Positions 1-4,562 of a DNA stretch of 8,265 bases are shown piece by piece. The position numbers and the translations under genes are program-made. The notes beneath the pieces were generated by a model. The model was not told the DNA's origin. It made no database searches and was given only the letters and a program-made list of their open reading frames with translations. The stretch is from an uncultured Caulobacteraceae bacterium. Its GTDB lineage: Bacteria > Pseudomonadota > Alphaproteobacteria > Caulobacterales > Caulobacteraceae. Position 1 is the first letter of the stretch; the number at the start of each line of letters is the position of its first letter. Location of the stretch: assembly GCA_937910255.1 (NCBI GenBank), contig CALEOQ010000592.1:1-8265 (forward strand), written 5' to 3'.

Positions 1-55
1 GGCTAGTAAGGACGGTAGTTCGAGCCGGTCTCAGTCGCTTGGTTTATAGTGTTTA
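1..55. other. Non-genomic noise tail at left contig end
   Basis: These bases lie outside a sequencing-adapter copy, so they are most likely low-quality sequence after the adapter in a read-through read (seen here reverse-complemented). I recognise no gene or motif. The composition is AT-richer than the rest of the window. It should not be treated as part of the organism's genome. Confidence 0.75.
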
Positions 56-123
56 TTTTTTTTTTAATGATGCGGCGACCACCGAGATCTACACTCTTTC
101 CCTACGCGACGCTCTTCCGGTCT
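56..123 (+). other. Illumina P5/universal adapter preceded by T10 (assembly artefact)
   Basis: Bases 66-123 match the 58-nt Illumina P5/universal adapter at 55 of 58 positions. The three differences, at 72, 106 and 120, are all A to G. Ten consecutive T (56-65) sit directly before it. Reads that run past the P5 end commonly continue into poly-A, which reverse-complements to this T run. Genomic sequence therefore starts at about 124. Minus-strand translation of the adapter gives the peptide RRVGKECRSRWSPHH, a familiar contaminant of protein databases. Confidence 0.97.
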
Positions 124-124
124 G

Positions 125-589
125 CTGAGGGGACGGCCCGAGGTGGCGGCGCGACGCCTGGTGGGCGCCGCGGCCCGCTTTGCGCCGGGTGATGAGCTTG
201 TCCTCCAGGGTCTGGCGCTCGACCTTTCCGGGGCGGTCCTGTCGGCCGAGGAGCTCGATGAAGATCCCGCGCCTGAGTGGCTGTGGCGCGCGCGGGAGGT
301 CATCGGAGATCTGGCGACAAGGCCTGGAACCGAGGTCAGGGGCGTCGCCGCCGAGCTCGGCGTGCATCCGGTCTCCCTGGCGCGCCGCTATCGCCGTCAC
401 TATCGCCAGTCTCCGACAGCGGCCATCCGGCAGGCGCGGGCCGACCGCGCGGCGAGCCTCATGGCGCGCGGCGCAGACCTGGCCGCCCTGGCCGATGAAG
501 CCGGCTATGCCGATCAGAGTCATATGACCCGCGAGTTCGTCGCCATCTACGGCCTGACGCCCGGCCGCTACCGGGCGCTTTTCCGGTGA
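125..589 (+). CDS. AraC-family transcriptional regulator, 5'-truncated
   Basis: This is the last 154 codons of an AraC/XylS-family DNA-binding regulator; the frame is open from the adapter junction, so the N-terminal sensing domain is lost to the contig end and not to mutation. The C-terminal half holds the usual two helix-turn-helix motifs: the first around VRGVAAELGVHPVSLARRY, the second ending in the family signature GYADQSHMTREF followed by YGLTPGRYR. A GTG at 143 is an internal codon and not a credible start, because the reading frame and family-like sequence (RPEVAARRLVGAAARF) continue upstream of it. The stop lies 68 bases before the serine hydrolase gene on the same strand, so it may control that gene, but the effector is unknown. 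The DNA-binding assignment is secure from the motifs; the target is inference. Confidence 0.9.
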   Translation: MRGRPEVAARRLVGAAARFAPGDELVLQGLALDLSGAVLSAEELDEDPAPEWLWRAREVIGDLATRPGTEVRGVAAELGVHPVSLARRYRRHYRQSPTAAIRQARADRAASLMARGADLAALADEAGYADQSHMTREFVAIYGLTPGRYRALFR

Positions 590-645
590 CGGTTTCACCT
601 GTTCAAGACGACCAGGGACGGGCGTGCGACGGACGACCCCCTCCT

Positions 646-650
646 GGAGA
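646..650 (+). promoter_or_regulatory. Ribosome binding site for the serine hydrolase
   Basis: GGAGA with a 7-base spacer to the ATG at 658. It decides the start: the frame is open back to a GTG at 586 that overlaps the AraC stop, but only the ATG at 658 has this site and begins a signal peptide. Confidence 0.7.
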
Positions 651-657
651 TCTCTGC

Positions 658-1794
658 ATGTCTCGAGCCCTCATCGCCGCCAGCGCGCTTTTCCTCGCCG
701 CCACCTCGGCCACCGCCCAGACGCCGTGGCGCACGGCCCCGCCTGAAAGCCAGGGCATGGCGTCGGAGCGCCTGGGCGCCATGGACGCCGCCGTCCGGGC
801 AGGGTCCTTCGAGAAGGTCACCAGCGTCCTGATCGCCCGCCACGGGCGGCTGGTGCACGAAGCCTATTTCGACGAGGGCGGTCGCGAGGCCGGTCGGGAC
901 ACCCGCTCGGTGACCAAGACGGTGACCGCCATGCTGGTGGGCGCGGCGATCGCCGACGGCGCGGTCCCTGATGTCGCCGCACCCGTCACACCGCTGCTTT
1001 CGGCCTATGGCCCCTTCGACAATCCCGATCCCCGCAAGGACGAAATCACGATCGAAGACCTCCTCACCATGAGCTCGCTGCTCGAATGCGATGACGGAAA
1101 CTCATTTTCGCGCGGCAACGAGGAGCGGATGTACCTGATCGAGGACTGGGTGAAGTTCGCCTTCGACCTCCCGATCCGGGGCTTTCCGGGCTGGGTCCCC
1201 AAACCCGCCGACCAACCGTATGGCCGCGCCTTCAGCTACTGCACCGCCGGCGTCACGGCGCTGGGCGCGGCCGTCCAGTCCGCCGTGGGCGAGCCCCTGG
1301 ACACGTTCGCGCACCGGATCCTGTTCGCGCCGCTCGGCATAGAGGGCGAGCAGTGGCAGAGGTCGCCGGTGGGGACGCCGCAGGGCGGCGGCGGCCTGCG
1401 GTTGCGCAGCCGCGATCTCCTGGCCCTGGGCCAGCTGCTCCTCAACCGCGGCCTATGGGAGGGACGTCAGATTCTCCCCGAGCCCTTCGCCCTCGCCATG
1501 ACGACGCCGCAGGTCTTGGTCGACGCGCAGCGGGGGGACTATGGCTATCTGACCTGGCTGCCCGCCTACAGCGTCAACGGACAACAGCATGCCGCCTGGG
1601 CCATGGCGGGGACCGGGGGAAACAAGGTGGTGATCGTGCCCGATCTCGACGTCGTGGCGGTGGTGACCACCGAGAACTACAGGGTTCGGAACGCCCACGG
1701 CCTGAGCGACAGGCTGCTGGTCGAACATGTGCTCGCCTCGATCGAGACGCGTCAGGCGCCGACCGAGGCCCTGAGCGGTGGAGCGAAGCGCTAG
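658..1794 (+). CDS. Exported serine hydrolase, beta-lactamase (PF00144) fold
   Basis: A 378-residue protein of the class C beta-lactamase/esterase/penicillin-binding superfamily. Residues 1-20 form a signal peptide (Arg3, a hydrophobic core, then an A-T-A cleavage site before Gln21), so it should act in the periplasm or be lipid-free secreted. The nucleophile motif SxxK is S84-V-T-K87 in the context DTRSVTKTVT. The second motif is Y194-C-T, replacing the YxN of true beta-lactamases. The third region is GTGGNK at 318-323, followed by VVIVPDLDVV, as in general serine hydrolases of this family and not the KTG of AmpC. The substrate cannot be read from sequence: an ester, an amide or a peptide are all possible, and true beta-lactamase activity is less likely. 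The TAG stop lies inside the left arm of a palindromic repeat. An AraC-family gene lies directly upstream. Confidence 0.88.
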   Translation: MSRALIAASALFLAATSATAQTPWRTAPPESQGMASERLGAMDAAVRAGSFEKVTSVLIARHGRLVHEAYFDEGGREAGRDTRSVTKTVTAMLVGAAIADGAVPDVAAPVTPLLSAYGPFDNPDPRKDEITIEDLLTMSSLLECDDGNSFSRGNEERMYLIEDWVKFAFDLPIRGFPGWVPKPADQPYGRAFSYCTAGVTALGAAVQSAVGEPLDTFAHRILFAPLGIEGEQWQRSPVGTPQGGGGLRLRSRDLLALGQLLLNRGLWEGRQILPEPFALAMTTPQVLVDAQRGDYGYLTWLPAYSVNGQQHAAWAMAGTGGNKVVIVPDLDVVAVVTTENYRVRNAHGLSDRLLVEHVLASIETRQAPTEALSGGAKR

Positions 1795-1861
1795 AGCCCT
1801 TTCCGATCTGGAAGATTCGATCCGGCTCGGACAAAAAGCCCTCTAGATCAAATGTTTAGAG
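1792..1861. repeat. Palindromic interspersed-repeat-like element (TAGAG/CTCTA arms)
   Basis: Nested imperfect inverted repeats: TAGAG at 1792-1796 faces CTCTA at 1841-1845, and inside it TCCGA at 1802-1806 faces TCGGA at 1827-1831. CTCTA at 1841-1845 also faces TAGAG at 1857-1861. An A5 run precedes the middle arm. The layout resembles short hairpin repeats that occur in many copies between genes of Alphaproteobacteria; that comparison is from memory. It contains the stop codons of both the hydrolase (plus) and the AraC remnant (minus), and could also act as a transcription terminator. Confidence 0.45.
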
Positions 1862-2047
1862 AATTTTTGACCCGATGGCCGTTTCATGCCGTAACGGGGC
1901 GCCGAACATCCGGGCGTACTCGTGGCTGAACTGGGACACGTTCTCATAGCCCACCGAGAAGGCGGCCGGCCCCGCCCGCTCGCCCTCGGTCAACACGCGG
2001 CGCCGGGCCTCCAGAAGACGCAGGTGCTTCGGGAACTCGCCCCCCAC
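1856..2047 (-). pseudogene. Remnant of an AraC-family regulator (C-terminal HTH only)
   Basis: The minus strand encodes about 60 residues matching the second helix-turn-helix of AraC-family regulators: FPKHLRLLEARRRVL, then AAFSVGYENVSQFSHEYARMFGAP, the usual end of such proteins. A complete regulator would have roughly 230 or more residues upstream. Here the same frame meets a stop (TGA, read from 2080-2078) after only about 11 more codons with no family resemblance. The GTG at 2047 has no convincing ribosome binding site. I read it as a decayed, N-terminally deleted gene whose missing part was replaced by the methyltransferase promoter region. It is a different AraC subfamily from the gene at 125-589, so it is not a simple duplication. 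A functional small protein is possible but unlikely. Confidence 0.7.
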
Positions 2048-2065
2048 CGACAGGCCACACCGCCA

Positions 2066-2094
2066 TTGGCAAGCGCGTCATATCACGCTACTTT
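2066..2094 (+). promoter_or_regulatory. Predicted sigma-70-type promoter for the methyltransferase
   Basis: TTGGCA (2066-2071) and TACTTT (2089-2094) are separated by exactly 17 bases. The -35 box matches TTGACA at five of six positions. Transcription would begin near 2101, giving a leader of about 20 bases before the ATG at 2120. Confidence 0.55.
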
Positions 2095-2101
2095 TAAAGT
2101 A
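2089..2101. promoter_or_regulatory. Perfect palindrome over the -10 box (candidate operator)
   Basis: TACTTT-T-AAAGTA is a perfect inverted repeat with 6-base arms around one central base. Its left arm is the predicted -10 hexamer, so a bound protein would block the promoter. The TACT...AGTA pattern resembles operators of HxlR/DUF24-type and MarR-like repressors (family knowledge). No such regulator gene lies in this window. Confidence 0.5.
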
Positions 2102-2119
2102 TCATGATGGAGCGGCGAA

Positions 2120-2899
2120 ATGCGGTCATTTGAGGACTCGAGCCACTGGGACACGGCGGCGCAGCACTATGAGCAGACCGCCCACCCGTTCACGGCGAAG
2201 TATGCCAAGGCCGCCCTGGCCATGGTCGCCCTGTCGCCCGGCGCCCGCGTTCTGGATGTGGCGGCCGGAACCGGCGCCTTGGCGCTGGAGGCGGCGCGGG
2301 AGGGCGCACAGGTGCTGGCCACCGACTTTTCGCCCGGCATGGTGGCGCGCATCGCAGCCCAGGGCCTGTCCAATGTCGAGGCCAGGGTCATGGATGGCCA
2401 GGCATTGACGTTGGCGGACGGCGCGTTCGACGCGGTGTTCTCGATCTTTGGCGTGATCATGTTCCCGGACTGGCGGAAGGGCCTTTCCGAAATGGCGCGG
2501 GTCACCCGCCCGGGCGGGTATGGCGTCGTCGCCACCTGGCGCGACAGCGGCGCGGCCACCTTTCTGCTGCTCAGCCAGGTGCGCCAGACCCTGTTTCCCG
2601 GGCGCGAGACGATGGCCATGCCCAACGCGGTCATAGCGCTGAGCGAACCGGAGGACTTCGCACGCGAAATGGCCGCCGCCGGCTTTGCGGACCCGCAGAT
2701 TGAGGCCGTGACCTTCGACTTCGAGCTCGACATCGCCGCCCTGGATACGCCCGATACCCTCTTTGGCATGTCGCCGGACTGGACCAGCCTCACCGACGCC
2801 GACAAGAGCGCCGTGGTCGCCGAGGTGCGCCGGATGGCGGGCGACCGCGCCATCCTCCCGATCCCGTCCACGGCCCTGATCGGTGTGGCGAGGCGCTAG
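2120..2899 (+). CDS. Class I SAM-dependent methyltransferase
   Basis: A 259-residue soluble methyltransferase with a Rossmann-like fold. Motif I, VLDVAAGTGALA at residues 44-55, binds S-adenosylmethionine. The acidic residue after strand 2 is D69 in VLATDFSPGMV, motif II-type D92 follows in RVMDGQAL, and the post-motif strand is FDAVFSIFGVIMFPD at 103-117, followed by the loop RVTRPGGYGVVATW. This pattern is that of small-molecule methyltransferases of the UbiE/Methyltransf_11 type. The acceptor is unknown; UbiE itself is improbable because the C-terminal half is unlike it. Start: ATG at 2120 with GGAG at 2109-2112 and a 7-base spacer. The gene appears to be a single transcription unit with its own promoter/operator and ends in a hairpin shared with the convergent rrf2-type gene. 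Confidence 0.88.
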   Translation: MRSFEDSSHWDTAAQHYEQTAHPFTAKYAKAALAMVALSPGARVLDVAAGTGALALEAAREGAQVLATDFSPGMVARIAAQGLSNVEARVMDGQALTLADGAFDAVFSIFGVIMFPDWRKGLSEMARVTRPGGYGVVATWRDSGAATFLLLSQVRQTLFPGRETMAMPNAVIALSEPEDFAREMAAAGFADPQIEAVTFDFELDIAALDTPDTLFGMSPDWTSLTDADKSAVVAEVRRMAGDRAILPIPSTALIGVARR

Positions 2900-2933
2900 G
2901 CGCTCCGCCGGCCCTCGCCCTGCTGATCGCCGG

Positions 2934-2969
2934 CTGAGGCTGGCGACAGGGCAGGTCGGCCAGCCTCAG
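2934..2969. terminator. Hairpin terminator shared by convergent genes
   Basis: CTGAGGCTGGC (2934-2944) and GCCAGCCTCAG (2959-2969) form a perfect 11-base-pair stem with a 14-base loop, 34 bases after the methyltransferase stop. The right arm includes the stop codon of the minus-strand Rrf2 gene (2966-2968). There is no clear T tract on either side, so termination strength is uncertain, but position and stem suggest a bidirectional terminator. Confidence 0.6.
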
Positions 2970-3418
2970 GCCTCGGACTCTTTGCGCCCCACCACCGCCG
3001 CGAACCGTCCGTCGAAGTCCCGGGCGATGTCGGCCAGGGTGACCTCGCCGAAGCGGGCGATGACCAGGGCTTCGGCGGCGGTCAGGGTGTCGGCGACGGC
3101 GGCGTTGACGGCCTGTTCCACCAGGCAGCGGGGATCGTCGTCGGCCAGGCCGATGGCGAACAGGCGCGGGTCGCCCAGGGCGCGGTAGATGTCCAGCAGG
3201 CTCACCTCAGCCAGGGTGCGGTTGAGCGCCCAGCCGCCGCCGTGGCCCTTCTCCGACCGCACAATCCCCTGGTCCCGCAGGCCCGCCATGGTGCGACGGA
3301 CCACCACCGCATTGGTGCTGAGCATCTGGGCCAGCTGCTCGGACGTCATGGCGCCGTCGTGGCGGTCCATATGGATCAGGGCGTGCAGCATGCGCGAAAG
3401 GCGGCTGTCGCTTCGCAT
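2966..3418 (-). CDS. Rrf2-family transcriptional regulator
   Basis: A 150-residue regulator of the Rrf2 (IscR/NsrR/YwnA) family. The N-terminal winged helix-turn-helix spans about residues 5-70: LSRMLHALIHMDRH, recognition-helix region AVVVRRTMAGLRDQGIV, then the hallmark wing KGHGGGWALNR. IscR and NsrR hold an Fe-S cluster through three cysteines near residues 90-110; here only C98 (in DDPRCLVEQA) is present, so a cluster ligated in that way is not expected. A single-cysteine thiol switch or another ligand are alternatives. Start: ATG at 3418 with GGAGG six bases upstream; a longer open frame back to 3502 does not resemble the family. It is divergent from the TrxR-like flavoprotein, a common arrangement for a regulator and its target. 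The family is sure; the signal is inference. Confidence 0.9.
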   Translation of the reverse strand: MRSDSRLSRMLHALIHMDRHDGAMTSEQLAQMLSTNAVVVRRTMAGLRDQGIVRSEKGHGGGWALNRTLAEVSLLDIYRALGDPRLFAIGLADDDPRCLVEQAVNAAVADTLTAAEALVIARFGEVTLADIARDFDGRFAAVVGRKESEA

Positions 3419-3552
3419 CGGGGGCCTCCGGTTGGCCCTCCAGCATAGGCCATAATTCTCGAAACAACAGGAGTTGCGTGAAAGGCCTGCGCGCCCCATC
3501 ATGTAACTTATGAAGCGGCGAGATGGCCGCAGGCCCAGATCAGGAGTCTCCC
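3419..3552. promoter_or_regulatory. Divergent promoter region between Rrf2 gene and flavoprotein gene
   Basis: These 134 bases separate two divergent starts and must hold both promoters. The stretch is locally AT-richer than its flanks. TCAT-N7-ATGA at 3499-3513 (central bases GTAACTT) is an imperfect inverted repeat and a candidate Rrf2 operator. I could not assign convincing -35/-10 pairs. AGGAG at 3542-3546 with a 6-base spacer sets the flavoprotein start at 3553; GGAGG (minus strand, 3425-3429) sets the Rrf2 start at 3418. Confidence 0.5.
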
Positions 3553-4449
3553 ATGTCCTATGACGTCATCATCATCGGCGGCAGTTTCGCCGGCATGTCG
3601 GCGGCGATGCAGCTGGCCCGGGCGCGGCGGCCGATCCTGGTGGTGGATTCAGGGATGCCCCGCAACCGCTTCGCCGCGGCTTCCCACGGCTTCCTCGGCC
3701 AGGACGGCGTGGCGCCCGCCGCCATCATGCGCGAGGCCCTGCGCCAGCTCAGCGCCTATCCCACGGTGGATTTCGTCCATGGCCGCGTGGCGGCCGCCCG
3801 GGGCGAGATCGACCGGTTCGAGGTGGAGATGGAGGATGGCGCCGTCCATGCCGCCCGCCGGCTGGTCCTGGCCACCGGGGTCGCCGACACCCTGCCCGAT
3901 ATTCCGGGCCTGGCCGAACGGTGGGGCGTCAGCGTCATGCACTGTCCCTATTGCCACGGCTATGAGGTGCGCGACCGGCGCATCGGCGTGCTGGCCAACC
4001 ATCCCATGGCGGCCCACCAGGCCCTGATGCTGCCCGACTGGGGGCCGACCACCTTCTTCACGCAAGGGCTGGTGGAGATCGACGCCGACCTCGCCGCCAA
4101 ACTCGCCGGCCGCGGGGTGCAGGTCGAGACCACGCCCATCGTCGCGGTGCTGGGGGAGGGCCAGGAGATCGCCGCGGTCCGCCTGGCCGATGATCGGGTC
4201 GCGTCGCTGGAGGCCATCTTCACCGCGCCGCAAACCGCGCCGGCCAGCCCGCTGGCCCAACAGCTCGGCTGCGCCTTCGAGGACGGCATGACCGGGCCGC
4301 ATGTGAAGCTGGAGCCTGGCCAGCAACGGACCTCCGTGCCTGGCGTCTACAGCGCCGGCGATGTGGCCAGCCCGATGCACAACGCCACCCTGGCCGCGGC
4401 CGCCGGCGTGATGGCCGGGATCGGCGCGCATCAGTCGCTAATCTTCTAG
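3553..4449 (+). CDS. NAD(P)/FAD-dependent oxidoreductase, thioredoxin-reductase-like
   Basis: A 298-residue flavoprotein of the low-molecular-weight thioredoxin reductase fold. The FAD-binding start is YDVIIIGGSFAGMSAA (residues 3-18). The dithiol centre is C131-P-Y-C134 in HCPYCHGYEVRD, unlike the CATC of classical TrxB. The second FAD motif is VPGVYSAGDVASP (262-274). The region that binds NADPH in TrxB (GGGDSA) reads GVLANHPMAAHQA at 145-157, so the GxGxxA fingerprint is broken and the electron donor is uncertain. The C134 tail HGYE is typical of TrxR-like oxidoreductases found beside regulators. Start: ATG at 3553 with AGGAG and immediate entry into the FAD strand; an in-frame ATG at 3523 would add ten residues. 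It is probably controlled by the divergent Rrf2 protein. Substrate unknown; a thioredoxin, glutaredoxin or small disulfide is plausible. Confidence 0.88.
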   Translation: MSYDVIIIGGSFAGMSAAMQLARARRPILVVDSGMPRNRFAAASHGFLGQDGVAPAAIMREALRQLSAYPTVDFVHGRVAAARGEIDRFEVEMEDGAVHAARRLVLATGVADTLPDIPGLAERWGVSVMHCPYCHGYEVRDRRIGVLANHPMAAHQALMLPDWGPTTFFTQGLVEIDADLAAKLAGRGVQVETTPIVAVLGEGQEIAAVRLADDRVASLEAIFTAPQTAPASPLAQQLGCAFEDGMTGPHVKLEPGQQRTSVPGVYSAGDVASPMHNATLAAAAGVMAGIGAHQSLIF

Positions 4450-4562
4450 CCAGCCGGTCAAAGCCCGGCCATGAGGGGGCCTAGGACCTGGGCGCGCGCC
4501 TGAAGCCTGGACAAGACCCGGCGGCCTGGGCGCAATGGCCTGGACGGTTCACAGGAGGTTTC
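4450..4562 (+). other. Intergenic region with weak hairpin and short repeated words
   Basis: GCCGG (4453-4457) and CCGGC (4465-4469) form a short stem just after the flavoprotein stop; without a T tract it is only a weak terminator candidate. CCTGGGCGC occurs at 4487-4495 and 4525-4533, each followed by GCCTGGAC (4505-4512 and 4538-4545), which makes an imperfect direct repeat. AGGAGGT at 4553-4559 is a near-consensus ribosome binding site for the antiporter gene. No clear promoter was identified. Confidence 0.4.

Noticed and set aside
64..303. 79-codon minus-strand open frame ending in RRVGKECRSRWSPHH
   Set aside because: The ending is translated P5 adapter and the rest is antisense to the AraC gene.
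586..657. Earlier GTG start for the serine hydrolase overlapping the AraC stop
   Set aside because: The extra 24 residues precede a complete signal peptide that begins at 658 with a good ribosome binding site.
658..1794. True class C beta-lactamase (AmpC-like resistance gene)
   Set aside because: The second motif is YCT and the third lacks KTG, which fits general serine hydrolases better.
2167..2871. 234-codon minus-strand open frame over the methyltransferase
   Set aside because: Ser/Arg/Ala-rich antisense translation of motif-bearing codons, with no independent start signal.
3649..4431. 260-codon minus-strand open frame over the flavoprotein gene
   Set aside because: Antisense of a recognised FAD oxidoreductase; Gly/His-rich with no motif.
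4487..4545. Paired words CCTGGGCGC and GCCTGGAC as a possible iteron or regulator array
   Set aside because: Only two copies with unequal spacing (38 and 33 bases) in GC-rich DNA; chance or a small duplication is sufficient.
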